A stretch of 55,984 nucleotides of DNA from Bacteroidales bacterium (GTDB taxonomy: Bacteria > Bacteroidota > Bacteroidia > Bacteroidales > UBA932): assembly GCA_017615065.1 (NCBI GenBank), contig JAGAAY010000038.1:1-55984 (forward strand), read 5' to 3'. Every line of letters starts with the position of its first letter. The stretch's first letter is position 1. The notes under the pieces are model-generated. The model had not been told where the DNA came from, searched no databases, and was given only the letters and a program-made list of their open reading frames with translations. Made by a program: the position numbers and the translations under genes. Shown here piece by piece: positions 41,922-51,256 of this stretch.

Positions 41922-42983
41922 ATGAAACATCAATTACTATTTGCGACAGCCTTGCTGGCAGCAATGGCTTCGTGCAACAAACAACCTGAGGCGCAGGTTT
42001 GCCAAAACGCCAGACTGGACGTGTGCATTACTTCGGGATCCGCAGTCAAGTCAACAACTGTTTCGGAGGGCGAAGAGGCCGCCGTGAGCAAGATCGAGAT
42101 TCTTGTCTTCAACGAAAGCGGCGGCCTTGACGCCTACAAGTCCTCTGACGGCACTAACCATAAGGTTACGGGCATTTCATCCTCCACGGGCTCAAAAACC
42201 GTTGTAGCCGTTGTAAACGCCCTCGACGGATCGGGTGTGCCGGATGTCACGGACCTGAGTTCACTGCGTTCCCTGGCCTCACGTTTCAAGGCTGCCAACG
42301 CGCCGGACCATTTCGTAATGTACGGCGAAACCTCCTGCACGCTCACCGCTTCCGGCACCAACCAGGTTTCAGTGGAAGTGGACAGGCTGGCGGCCAGGAT
42401 CCGCATCGACAAAGTAACGCGCGCCATGCGCAGCGAAACGGGCGGCCTTGCATCGCTTCCGGCGGATAAATTCGAAATCGTCCGCTTCTACCTGTCCAAT
42501 GTGGCCGATGACGTGAATTACGGAGCCAAGCTCTCGGCAGCGGCGAACTCATACTGGCTGGCCGATGAGAGCGCTCTTCCCACCACCGCGGTGAATATCG
42601 ACAAGAACTCACTTGTGTACACCGCTGCTGTTACAACCGGAGATGCCAACAAACTTGCACAGAGCGCCAGCTATGAAAACGTTCACAGGCTATATGCTTA
42701 TCCCAATTCATCTTCCACACAGAAGACTAAACTGATTGTTGAGATAAAAATCAACGACCTGTACTACACCTTCCCCATCGCTTTCGACAGCCTTGAGCCC
42801 AACTGCTCGTACGAGATACGTAACCTCACTATCACGCGTCTGGGCCATTCTTCTGACGGCGACGACGTCATCGACACAGATGAATCCACTGAACCTATCG
42901 TAACCACTGAATTCGACTGCGAAATCGAAGTGCTGCCCTGGACCCTTGTGCTCATGGGCGACGAAGGTAACATTACCATTTAA
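41922..42983 (+). CDS. FimA/Mfa1-like fimbrillin lipoprotein
   Basis: 353 residues. Lipoprotein signal ends MASC with Cys18. The mature part begins with a strand segment ARLDVCITSG and IEILVFNESGGLDAYKSS, the conserved start of the N-terminal fimbrillin domain. VDRLAARIRIDKVT is the conserved link, and CSYEIRNLTITRLG closes the C-terminal domain before DCEIEVLPWTLV. Type V pilins of this kind are exported as lipoproteins and polymerised after proteolytic removal of the first strand. It may be a structural or accessory subunit. Confidence 0.82.
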   Translation: MKHQLLFATALLAAMASCNKQPEAQVCQNARLDVCITSGSAVKSTTVSEGEEAAVSKIEILVFNESGGLDAYKSSDGTNHKVTGISSSTGSKTVVAVVNALDGSGVPDVTDLSSLRSLASRFKAANAPDHFVMYGETSCTLTASGTNQVSVEVDRLAARIRIDKVTRAMRSETGGLASLPADKFEIVRFYLSNVADDVNYGAKLSAAANSYWLADESALPTTAVNIDKNSLVYTAAVTTGDANKLAQSASYENVHRLYAYPNSSSTQKTKLIVEIKINDLYYTFPIAFDSLEPNCSYEIRNLTITRLGHSSDGDDVIDTDESTEPIVTTEFDCEIEVLPWTLVLMGDEGNITI

Positions 42984-42984
42984 T

Positions 42985-43803
42985 ATGAAGTATCTAATTC
43001 CCATTGCGGCCGCCGCCGTCCTGGTATGCTCCTGCCACCGCCTCGTGTTCGAAGACAGGAGGGCCTGCCCCTCATTCGTCTTCTTCCGGGTGGAGGACCC
43101 CAACGGGCTTTCAGTGACCGAGCAGCTTAAGCTGGAAATCCGCGAGACGTCCGGGATGGAAATGCTGGCCGAGGACAATGTGCAGCTGGGCCTGATGCAC
43201 GGGCGCAACTATTTCCTTGAGGTGCGCAAGTGCGAGGAGATATCGGCCACCGGAACGGCTGGAATCAGGAACGCGGTATGTGCGGGGCGCATGTGCACTG
43301 TAGCCTCCGGCACCCAATGGGATCCGGTATACAGGTTTTCATGGACCAGCAGCGCGATGGGCGGAGAGACATTCGTACCCGTGAGGATGAAGAAGGAATA
43401 CTCCCGTATATGCGTCCGGTTCAGCTCGGAGCAGGGAATCTTTCCGTATACGGTGGCCGCAAAGGCGAACACCTGCGGAATGGATCTGGTGAACGGGACA
43501 CCGCTGAAAGGCCCGTTCAACTGCAGCCCTCCGGAGGAAGAGCCGGGAGTATTCCGCTTCACGGTACCCCGGCAGGCCGACAGAAGCCTGGCGCTGGAGC
43601 TCACGGCCAAACCCGGGATGAGCATAGAATACGGCCCGGTGGACGAGATAGTGCTGTGGAATGCCCTGGAAAAGATCGACGGCTTCAGCTGGGCCCTGGA
43701 GAACCTGCCCGACATCGACATTAACATTGATTATACCCGTTCCCAGATGACGGTAATAGTGAACGACTGGGAACTTGCATCAAGCGTAGAAATAACAATA
43801 TGA
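42985..43803 (+). CDS. FimB/Mfa2-family fimbrial anchor lipoprotein
   Basis: 272 residues from ATG at 42985 (the open frame reaches back into the previous gene). Lipoprotein signal ends CSC with Cys17. The opening CHRLVFEDRRACPSFVFFRV and the later NVQLGLMHGRNYFLEVRK resemble the FimB/Mfa2 family, which caps the base of the pilus and anchors it to the outer membrane. The C-terminal sequence IDINIDYTRSQMTVIVNDW is also typical. It overlaps the next gene by 4 bases. Confidence 0.78.
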   Translation: MKYLIPIAAAAVLVCSCHRLVFEDRRACPSFVFFRVEDPNGLSVTEQLKLEIRETSGMEMLAEDNVQLGLMHGRNYFLEVRKCEEISATGTAGIRNAVCAGRMCTVASGTQWDPVYRFSWTSSAMGGETFVPVRMKKEYSRICVRFSSEQGIFPYTVAAKANTCGMDLVNGTPLKGPFNCSPPEEEPGVFRFTVPRQADRSLALELTAKPGMSIEYGPVDEIVLWNALEKIDGFSWALENLPDIDINIDYTRSQMTVIVNDWELASSVEITI

Positions 43804-44675
43804 AGAAAACACTTATACTCGCGGCTATAGCAGTGCTTTTTGCCGCATGCAACAAAAACGTATCGCCCCTTGAAGAATCGCCGGAACTGATAATCCTTGG
43901 GGCCGAAGGATTCACTGCCGATGTGTGCACAAAGGTGGATGAAGTGACGTCGCTGGACGGATTTTATGTAACGGTAACCAAAGGCACCGTGGACAGTGAA
44001 TCCACGGTCTGGAACAATGCCCCGTTCACTGTATTCGGGTCATCGACACCGGCAACTTATGCCGGCGGCAAATACTGGCCGGTACAGAACCTGGATTACC
44101 ATTTCTATGCGTCCAACGTGGAAATGAATCCGGCAACTATTAAAGGAGCCACAATCCCTGCCACAAACGATACCGACGTTGTAGCCGCCCACAAGATGGG
44201 GCCGGGATTCAAGGTACAGAACACACTCAATTTCGAGCATATTTTCGCCCGGATCGGTAATGTTTCTGTGGAGGCCGCCGATGGCTATACAATTACCGGA
44301 GTATCCATCCGCATCACCCCAAACACCGGAGGAACATATGACATCAAGGCCGGGTACTCATACGGCGGAACCACCGGTTGGAGCAACATCACCACAGGCA
44401 GCCCCGTGGTCATTTCCGGCAGCACCTGCCCTTCCACCAACAATGCGGATCTGTACCTTATTGCCGGGCAGTACACGCTCACGGCATCCTGGACCGCATC
44501 CAAGGATGAATACTCCAGAACATATACGGACAAAACCGTATCTGTGAACCTCCTCAAAGGCAACATTAACAATATCAACTGCGTACTGGGAGGCAATGCC
44601 AGTGCGATTACCCTGAGCGTGAATGTTCAGGAATGGGCAACCACCAACTACAACGCAAACTTCCCTATTAATTAA
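43800..44675 (+). CDS. Fimbrillin-family (Mfa-like) lipoprotein
   Basis: 291 residues. Lipoprotein signal ends FAAC with Cys17. The pattern of a short N-terminal strand, then FYVTVTKG, YWPVQNLDYHFYASN and FEHIFARIGNVSVEAA is that of the fimbrillin family (Mfa-like), as is the closing LKGNINNINCVLGGNASAI. This is probably a pilus subunit; the many Thr/Gly strands suit a stalk or adaptor position. It lies 2 bases before the next fimbrillin gene. Confidence 0.78.
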   Translation: MKKTLILAAIAVLFAACNKNVSPLEESPELIILGAEGFTADVCTKVDEVTSLDGFYVTVTKGTVDSESTVWNNAPFTVFGSSTPATYAGGKYWPVQNLDYHFYASNVEMNPATIKGATIPATNDTDVVAAHKMGPGFKVQNTLNFEHIFARIGNVSVEAADGYTITGVSIRITPNTGGTYDIKAGYSYGGTTGWSNITTGSPVVISGSTCPSTNNADLYLIAGQYTLTASWTASKDEYSRTYTDKTVSVNLLKGNINNINCVLGGNASAITLSVNVQEWATTNYNANFPIN

Positions 44676-44677
44676 CG

Positions 44678-45634
44678 ATGAAACACGCCACAGGAATATT
44701 GGCGGCCATGATTGTAATGTGCGGGTGCGGGAGCCTTTCCCCGGATGAACCTGCCAGGGTAAGCGTACGCTTCCGGGCATGTGTTCCGGTAAAATCCGGT
44801 ACGGAGACATCCGTGGATAGGCTCGACCTGCTGGTATTCCGTGCAGTGGACGGCGTTATCGACACTTATGCTTCAGGCATCGGGCCCGGGGCCATAGAGG
44901 CCGATGTTACCGCCGGATACAGCCTTAACTGGCACCTTGTGGCAAATGCTCCGGAAGGCGTCTTCAGCGGAATAACACGCGAGGAGGATTTCCTCTTGCA
45001 GAACACGCTGCTGTCGTATAATACGGTGGCGGCTCCGGTAATGCACGCAAGCGGCAACAAAACCTTTTCCTCGGGAGAGCCAACGATATCGGCAGGGCTG
45101 CAGAGGTATGTTTCCAAAGTAAGCATCGGCAAGGTAAAAGTCAGTTGGCTGGAGGAGTTTGCCCAAGCGCCTGAGTGCATACTGGAAACTGTGGCTCTGC
45201 TGAACGCCAGGGGGCAGATTTGCTGGGAAGGAACGCCATCGGCATCGGCCACCGGGATTTGGTACAACCGCTCCGGGATCGAGGTAATTCAGGACGCATC
45301 GGCACCATTGCTGGTACAGGATCCTAATCTGGTGATGGGCACATCGCCGGTGGAAACAGGCACGGAGCTTTACGCCATGCCCAATCCTTCGGAGAATGAG
45401 CAGATGCGAACGCGATTAGTCCTGGGATTAAGGGTGGATGGTTTCCTGCAATGGTACCCTATAATACTTCCGGCGATGAGGTGCAACACCCACTACCGCG
45501 TGGAGAACCTTTTTATCACCGGGCCGGGCGCTCCTGAGCCTGACGGCGTCATCGACAGAAGCAGCATCGGTTTTAACCTTGAAATCCGCCCTTGGGGCAG
45601 CAACACCAGCGATGTGGAATTCGCAACGAATTGA
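44678..45634 (+). CDS. Fimbrillin-type lipoprotein (FimA-like)
   Basis: 318 residues. Lipoprotein signal ends CGC (Cys15 or Cys17). The mature N-terminus has VSVRFRACVPVKSG and VDRLDLLVFRAVDGVIDTYASG, then LQRYVSKVSIGKVKVSW and CNTHYRVENLFITGPG, so it is a second FimA-like subunit with the strand-link pattern of the first. Its C-terminus GFNLEIRPWG resembles that of 41922. It is followed by the large putative tip gene after 2 bases. Confidence 0.78.
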   Translation: MKHATGILAAMIVMCGCGSLSPDEPARVSVRFRACVPVKSGTETSVDRLDLLVFRAVDGVIDTYASGIGPGAIEADVTAGYSLNWHLVANAPEGVFSGITREEDFLLQNTLLSYNTVAAPVMHASGNKTFSSGEPTISAGLQRYVSKVSIGKVKVSWLEEFAQAPECILETVALLNARGQICWEGTPSASATGIWYNRSGIEVIQDASAPLLVQDPNLVMGTSPVETGTELYAMPNPSENEQMRTRLVLGLRVDGFLQWYPIILPAMRCNTHYRVENLFITGPGAPEPDGVIDRSSIGFNLEIRPWGSNTSDVEFATN

Positions 45635-45636
45635 TT

Positions 45637-48600
45637 ATGAGAAAGACAGCTTTGATACTCGCCATTATCGGCCTGTGTTCATGCGCCAGGGAGGCCGATA
45701 TGGGAAAGCCTTCTGAATCCGGCGCGGGATACAGCATTTCCGCAGCGCTGGAGAGCGGCACCAAGGGCAATGTCGCCGACGACTCCGTCATCGACACGTT
45801 CTGCTGGATAATCCTCAAGGACGATATTGTCCTGTACTCCGGCACCGGCGGAATGAGCGGCATACACCTCACACAAAACGCCCGGTACAATGTCCTGGCC
45901 TGGGCCAACACCCCGGGTCTGGGACTTGCCGATGCGCTTGAAATGGGACCTGATGCCCTGATGGATCAGGTGTACTCGTTCAGCAGCCGGCGGGCGGATT
46001 GGAACGGGCTCAAGATTCCTGCATCCTACAGTGCTTGTGAAATCTCCCCTGCGGAGCTGGATGAACTGGACGGCAAGAGCGACGGCAAAATATGCCTTCC
46101 ACTGCGGCGCCTTACAGCCAAGGTAAACCTGAACATCCAGTACGACGAAATGCTCCGGACCATGTTCCCGTCCGAGACGCAGGGCGGTGTGAATTACGGC
46201 ATCCTGGTTAATTCCGTATCACTTGGAGGCCTGGCGCAGAATGTGGGGCTGTTTCGGCCGGAAATGAACTCCAGGAGCGCATCCGGCGGCACTGTGGATC
46301 AATCTGACGGAACGCTCACATATTCGTTCTACGTACCTGAGAGCCTTGGCGGGGAACTGCTGAGCGGCAACGCCAGCCCTTCCGGGAAGAACTATTCCGC
46401 GGTTCTGGCGGCGGGGGCCGATCCTTCCGCATTCCCCTATGTAGAGGTCAGCGTCACATTATCGGCATACATGGTGTCCAGCCCGTTTACTAAAACTTAC
46501 CGTTTTTACCTCGGCGCCAATTCTACCAGCAATTTCGACGTTCTGCGCAATCACGAATACAACATAACCCTGCTTCTGGGCTACAACGGCCTTGACGTGA
46601 ATGATACATGGAAACTGGACGGCGAACCCAGCGGTCTGGGCGGCCGTTCCTGCGGCATCCAGAGCTGCAATAAGACACATGCCGCCGCAGGGGAAAAGAT
46701 TGTCCTCACGGCCTTCTACGAATACGACGGCGGTGGCAACTCCGCGGCCGATTTCTATCTCAGGCAAAACGGATTTGCCCTTTGCACAGGGGCCGATAAG
46801 GCCGCCTGGCTTGGCACCGGTGCCGCACCCGGCGGATTTACCCGTCTGGACGATGATTCCTGCATCCTGGAGTGCCGGGAGTGCCACCATTATTATACCG
46901 GCTTTCCTATGGCTGCGGGCCCTGAACGCATGGACTGGCTGGACGGCAATCTGGCCGATGGCGGCCCCTCCGGAATATGTTGCATGTGGTGCGGGGCAAA
47001 GTTGTTTGAACTGGGCGGATCGGGAGACTGGGAACTGTTCAACAGCTGTTTCGGCACTTTTACAGGCACAAACATAAACTGCATCAATCAGTACACCTGC
47101 GATTTCGAGTACACGGTACCGTCCACTGCACAGGTGGGGGATGTAATCCGCGTCTATGCCGTAACACGGGACGGCCGTGCCGGAGGATACATAGACATTA
47201 CGGTATCCAATGAGGATGGATATCCCCGATTTGATACTCCACTCGGGGATGAAATGTATGTTGCTCAAAAGACATCACTGTCGGCAGTGCGCTGGGCTCA
47301 GGGCATCTATGGGACATCGCCTTCTTTCAGCTACAGCGTGAGCGCCGTAAATGGCTCCGGCGTTGCCGACAGCGGTGTCGTGGGCATTTCTCCCATCGAC
47401 ACCAAATCAATATCAATCAGTGCGAAAAAGCCCGGCACCTTCACCGTTGCTTGCACTTGCAACGGAAAAGACGCCGGCTCTTTCACCGGCACTGTATCGG
47501 CCCCGGAAATAGGATATCCGGGCGGCCTTGATATCAGCCTTACTGTGGGCAATAACGGTGTGGTTACCGCATACACTACTCCGGTGTATCTGATTCAAGA
47601 CAGTGGCGAATGGGTGGAATACACATCCTACGACAACGACCTGTACGCCACCTGCCTTGGTGACCCTTCAGGCAGCCTGGCCGACAATAACGGCTGGATC
47701 GGCATAAACTCTTACGGCGTATACCTGGAGCACGCTTACAGAAGCGGCGTGGTATCGGCAGGGAATCTGCTGCCTTTCCGGTCGCCTTCCACAAGGCTGG
47801 ACCTGCTGCGGTTCACTTCTCCCCTTCTGCCAGGCCCCCACTGCGACGTCCCGGTGTATTTCGACCCTAAATACGCCAATCTGGATATGATCATGGATTA
47901 TGGCACATATTACAGATACATCGCAAGGAGCGGGCTGTATCCTGCACAGCCAACAACACGTTTCACTACCACCCAGTACTGGCCCGACCAGTTTTTCCCG
48001 GAAGACGAATTCTTCGCCGAGCATAACGGTGCTGCGGTTCCCATCAGCAATGTATTGTCTGTACGGATGAACGGCTACTCATTCATAGTTTTGGAACCGG
48101 GAAGCAAACGGGTATACTGGCGGCTGAAAGGAACGGCCCCGGACAGCTATCAGCTGGATATCTGTTCCATTCTGGTAAAGCAGAAATACATCGGCTCCAT
48201 AACCACCTCATGCGATGAGGACAACAACGATTCCGCAAAGATTTCCATATACGGAGGCTTCTACGCCTGGCAGGACTCACCGGTGGGTGCTTTCACCACC
48301 GTTTCCGACTCGGATATCAACCACGGCACCCTGCAGGGATTCCGGGTATACGTAGGCTGCGAGAATCTGGTGAAGGAACTGTTCAGGATCAACCACAGCG
48401 CCGTTCTGCCAACCCAGGGAGTATACGATCCGGATCCGGAGTCAAACATTATGAACTGGAACTACTATCATTCCGACAGGGACGACGTGTACTACTCCCA
48501 GGCAAAGCACGTGTACGACGACTCCGACCTGTCATATATCGCTGTCATGGCCCGTTGGGCAAGCTACTATAAGATCATACTGCTCCAGACCATCGAGACA

Positions 48601-48777
48601 CACGGCTTCGACATGGAGCATTACAAGAGTTTCAACTCTCCCCTTTTCGTGCCCGCACCATCACCGCAAACCGTATCCGGCGTAACCTGGAACAAGGTTT
48701 CTGACAATGGAAGCACGGCGGTTTGGGAGTCGGCCGATGGCTTGCAGATATGCGAATTCACCTACAAGAGCTGGTAA
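45637..48777 (+). CDS. DUF4906-type large fimbrial tip adhesin (putative)
   Basis: 1046 residues from ATG at 45637. Lipoprotein signal ends CSC near Cys16. The N-terminal 300 residues are fimbrillin-like (IDTFCWIILKDD, LPLRRLTAKVNLNIQYDE, FDVLRNHEYNITLLLG). The middle holds a zinc-ribbon-like pair CREC (413-416) and CMWC (449-452). Residues from about 490 to 630 are Ig/BIG-like strands, and the remainder is a long unfamiliar domain that ends in WESADGLQICEFTYKSW. Size, position after the subunits and the DUF4906-like layout suggest a tip adhesin. The ligand is unknown. Confidence 0.72.
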   Translation: MRKTALILAIIGLCSCAREADMGKPSESGAGYSISAALESGTKGNVADDSVIDTFCWIILKDDIVLYSGTGGMSGIHLTQNARYNVLAWANTPGLGLADALEMGPDALMDQVYSFSSRRADWNGLKIPASYSACEISPAELDELDGKSDGKICLPLRRLTAKVNLNIQYDEMLRTMFPSETQGGVNYGILVNSVSLGGLAQNVGLFRPEMNSRSASGGTVDQSDGTLTYSFYVPESLGGELLSGNASPSGKNYSAVLAAGADPSAFPYVEVSVTLSAYMVSSPFTKTYRFYLGANSTSNFDVLRNHEYNITLLLGYNGLDVNDTWKLDGEPSGLGGRSCGIQSCNKTHAAAGEKIVLTAFYEYDGGGNSAADFYLRQNGFALCTGADKAAWLGTGAAPGGFTRLDDDSCILECRECHHYYTGFPMAAGPERMDWLDGNLADGGPSGICCMWCGAKLFELGGSGDWELFNSCFGTFTGTNINCINQYTCDFEYTVPSTAQVGDVIRVYAVTRDGRAGGYIDITVSNEDGYPRFDTPLGDEMYVAQKTSLSAVRWAQGIYGTSPSFSYSVSAVNGSGVADSGVVGISPIDTKSISISAKKPGTFTVACTCNGKDAGSFTGTVSAPEIGYPGGLDISLTVGNNGVVTAYTTPVYLIQDSGEWVEYTSYDNDLYATCLGDPSGSLADNNGWIGINSYGVYLEHAYRSGVVSAGNLLPFRSPSTRLDLLRFTSPLLPGPHCDVPVYFDPKYANLDMIMDYGTYYRYIARSGLYPAQPTTRFTTTQYWPDQFFPEDEFFAEHNGAAVPISNVLSVRMNGYSFIVLEPGSKRVYWRLKGTAPDSYQLDICSILVKQKYIGSITTSCDEDNNDSAKISIYGGFYAWQDSPVGAFTTVSDSDINHGTLQGFRVYVGCENLVKELFRINHSAVLPTQGVYDPDPESNIMNWNYYHSDRDDVYYSQAKHVYDDSDLSYIAVMARWASYYKIILLQTIETHGFDMEHYKSFNSPLFVPAPSPQTVSGVTWNKVSDNGSTAVWESADGLQICEFTYKSW

Positions 48778-48778
48778 A

Positions 48779-49810
48779 ATGAGATATAATGCACTTTTTA
48801 TAATGATTTGCTTCGCGGCGCTGTGCTCCTGTACGCAGGAGGCACCCGCAGGCTCCGTCCAGGGGACGCTCACGCTATCCGTCGTTGCAGACTTTCCGTC
48901 AAAGGCCCAGACGGATGCGGAGATATCTGTCCATAACCTTTTCATAACTGTTTTCGACTCCGCATCGGGAAAACTTGAGCGAACCCTGGATTTGGGAGCC
49001 GCCTCTACGGCTACCATTTATCTGAACCCCGGCTACAAGACCATATGGGCCTATGCAAACCACAGTGTTTCGGCAGCCGGTACCACCCTGGCCTCACAGC
49101 CCCTGACCGGCACCGGCGGGCTGGCGGCAGATTCATTCGGCACTGAAGGATTTGCCATGCGCGGCTCTGCCAGCGTTATGGTACCGGCCGGCGGCACCGT
49201 TGGCGGTAGCCTGTATCTGGACAGGTGTGCCAGCCGCGTCGTAGTAAAAAGCATAACCAACAATCTTCCGGGCAACCTTCCTCTGACAATCACCGGCGCC
49301 TATCTTGCCGATGCATACATGGCCGATACCCCCGGCTCTGTATTGGCCGATGGCAGCTTGTGGGCTAACAAATGGGGATTGGGAACGGGATTGTCGGCTC
49401 CATCGGCAGCTACTCTTGAAGCCAACGCCTCATGGTTCGGCACGGGCCTCCCATATACAATTACGAATGGTGCCACATGGACTGTCCCGCAGCCCGACGA
49501 TGTCAAAGGCCCCCGCATGTACTGCATGCCCAACACCGCCACAGCCAATGGCTCTCCATGGACTTCCGGCGCCACCTGGACACCTCTTGTCACCAAACTG
49601 GTTCTGATTGCCCGCATCGGCACAGGCACCCCATTCTACTATTCAATCCCCCTCCCCAACCTCTCCGCCAACGAATCCCGTGAATACCTTATCACCATCT
49701 TCGGCATCGGCACCACCGATCCCGAACTACCCGCCGGCACCCTCACCTGCACCCTGGCCACCTCCTCCCTTCCCTACACCCCCGGCTCCACCTACACCGA
49801 AGACCTATAA
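48779..49810 (+). CDS. Fimbrillin-type lipoprotein at the end of the cluster
   Basis: 343 residues from ATG at 48779, one base after the stop of the tip gene. Lipoprotein signal ends LCSC near Cys18. Strand segments LTLSVVADFPSKAQ and VHNLFITVFDSASGKLER and the later YLDRCASRVVVKSITNN follow the fimbrillin pattern. It is unusually rich in Thr, Pro and Ala towards the end. It is probably another subunit of the same pilus. Confidence 0.75.
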   Translation: MRYNALFIMICFAALCSCTQEAPAGSVQGTLTLSVVADFPSKAQTDAEISVHNLFITVFDSASGKLERTLDLGAASTATIYLNPGYKTIWAYANHSVSAAGTTLASQPLTGTGGLAADSFGTEGFAMRGSASVMVPAGGTVGGSLYLDRCASRVVVKSITNNLPGNLPLTITGAYLADAYMADTPGSVLADGSLWANKWGLGTGLSAPSAATLEANASWFGTGLPYTITNGATWTVPQPDDVKGPRMYCMPNTATANGSPWTSGATWTPLVTKLVLIARIGTGTPFYYSIPLPNLSANESREYLITIFGIGTTDPELPAGTLTCTLATSSLPYTPGSTYTEDL

Positions 49811-49819
49811 ACACAAAAA

Positions 49820-49845
49820 GCATCCCGAAGGATGCCTGTTTGTCT
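49820..49845 (+). terminator. Hairpin after the fimbrial operon, possible terminator
   Basis: GCATCC and GGATGC surround CGAA, then CTGTTTG. The stem is only 6 bp and the T-run is poor, but a GNRA-like CGAA loop and its position 9 bases after the last stop codon favour a terminator. Confidence 0.5.
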
Positions 49846-49860
49846 CTCAATAAAAAACTT

Positions 49861-50451
49861 ATGAGAAAAAAGTCGGATAATATCTCTCACGGCAAGCCGT
49901 CCGCAGGAATCAATCCACTAAAAGCGTCTCAATCATCCGACAGTGCAAAGGTACGAACAAAAGTTGAAATAACAAAGAACAAGTTAAGAAATCTTGGAGA
50001 AAAGTGGAAAGGAGTCAACAGTGTATATGGATTCTTATCTGACTTATGGTCAGCACTGGGCATGACTAATGACACAAAAAGTAAAAAGAAAGGAGGTAAT
50101 CCAAGCAGATATGCAACTTTTGAAATAAAGAAAAATGTAATTGTAACAATAAGAGCCAGTGCTCATAATGCCGATGCCTCTAACTACTCAATAGAAGGTA
50201 ATAAATGCGGAGACTGTAATTTGAGTATAGTTTTACGGAAAAGGAATTTCAAGAGCACTTTTAAATCAAACGTCCATGTTGAATTGGATGAATATGTATA
50301 TATCGACAGTAAAATTGCCTCTATAACTAATCCTTTGACACAAATATCATTGTCATTGATAAACTATCTGACCAATGGTGTCTATATAGATACTACAGGT
50401 GTTGCAATACACCATAAATCTCCATCTAAAGACACCGAGCCTACACTTTGA
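49861..50451 (+). CDS. AT-rich orphan protein, unknown function
   Basis: 196 residues from ATG at 49861 (a TTG at 49840 extends the frame but lies in the terminator region). No signal peptide. The N-terminal 75 residues are highly basic and Lys/Ser-rich, with a helix NKLRNLGEKWKGVNSVYGFL. The C-terminal domain has TFEIKKNVIVTIRASAHN, NKCGDCNLSIVLRKRN and a final stretch of mixed strands. I do not recognise it. Its base composition is clearly lower in GC than both neighbours, which suggests recent transfer. It is downstream of the fimbrial cluster but separated by a hairpin, and overlaps the convergent SDR gene by 11 bases. Confidence 0.65.
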   Translation: MRKKSDNISHGKPSAGINPLKASQSSDSAKVRTKVEITKNKLRNLGEKWKGVNSVYGFLSDLWSALGMTNDTKSKKKGGNPSRYATFEIKKNVIVTIRASAHNADASNYSIEGNKCGDCNLSIVLRKRNFKSTFKSNVHVELDEYVYIDSKIASITNPLTQISLSLINYLTNGVYIDTTGVAIHHKSPSKDTEPTL

Positions 50452-51256
50452 GGGACATGAAGGAGCGGCAGAGGGAGTCCCACCAGCGGGTGGGAAGGAG
50501 GGTGTGGAGGGTGATTATGAGGCGGGAGCCGGCGCCGACGCGGTAGCGGGCGCGGGGGTGGCGGGAGTTCACGGCGCGGCAAATTGCACGGGCAACGACT
50601 TCCGGGCTGGAGAGCACGCGCATGGAGTAGCCTTTGCGGAGGACACGGGCTTCGCGGAGGCCTGCCTCCTCGTATGCGGTGTCGCGGACGGAGTCTTCCA
50701 GATGCGTGGCTGCGATGTCGCCCCAGGGCGTCCGGATGCCGCCGGGTTCAATCAGCGAGACGCGAATCCCGAAGCGCCGCAGATCCATGCGAAGGTTGTC
50801 GCTGAGCGCTTCTACGCTGTACTTTGAAACGTTATACCAGGCGCACATGGGCATCACTACCCTGCCGGCGATGGAAGACACGTTAACGATGCGGCCAAAG
50901 CCCTGCTCGCGCATAAGGGGCAGCACGGCTTTCACCATTGCGGCAAGCCCGAACAGGTTCACGTCCATCTGCCTGCGCGCTTCCTCCATCGGCACGGTTT
51001 CCACCGGGCCAAGGCTGCCGTAGCCGGCATTGTTCACCAGGGCGTCGATGCGCCCCTCGGCCTGAAGAACAAACTTCACCGCCTCCGCCACAGAGGCTTC
51101 GGACGTCAAATCCAGTCGAACAGGCACAACGCCGGGGATGCCCTCCATAAGTTCAACCCGCCTTGCAGCCCCATACACTTTGTGGCCCTGCGAGGCGAGT
51201 CTCTTAGCGGCGCTCAGGCCTATACCGCTGCTGGCGCCGGTAATCAGTACAATCAT
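50441..51256 (-). CDS. SDR-family oxidoreductase
   Basis: 271 residues from ATG at 51256 (the longer open frame starts at 51292, in the neighbour). The nucleotide-binding TGASSGIG is at 6-13, NNAG at 75-78, Ser127/128 and the catalytic Tyr141-x3-Lys145 (YNVSK) complete the classical SDR set. It likely reduces or oxidises a hydroxyl group with NAD(P)H; the substrate cannot be told. The C-terminus is basic. The start codon shares one base with the stop of the repeat protein, so the two form an operon. Confidence 0.9.
   Translation of the reverse strand: MIVLITGASSGIGLSAAKRLASQGHKVYGAARRVELMEGIPGVVPVRLDLTSEASVAEAVKFVLQAEGRIDALVNNAGYGSLGPVETVPMEEARRQMDVNLFGLAAMVKAVLPLMREQGFGRIVNVSSIAGRVVMPMCAWYNVSKYSVEALSDNLRMDLRRFGIRVSLIEPGGIRTPWGDIAATHLEDSVRDTAYEEAGLREARVLRKGYSMRVLSSPEVVARAICRAVNSRHPRARYRVGAGSRLIITLHTLLPTRWWDSLCRSFMSLKV

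Noticed and set aside
49840..49860. TTG start upstream of the orphan gene
   Set aside because: This codon lies in the hairpin after the fimbrial operon; ATG at 49861 is the more credible start.
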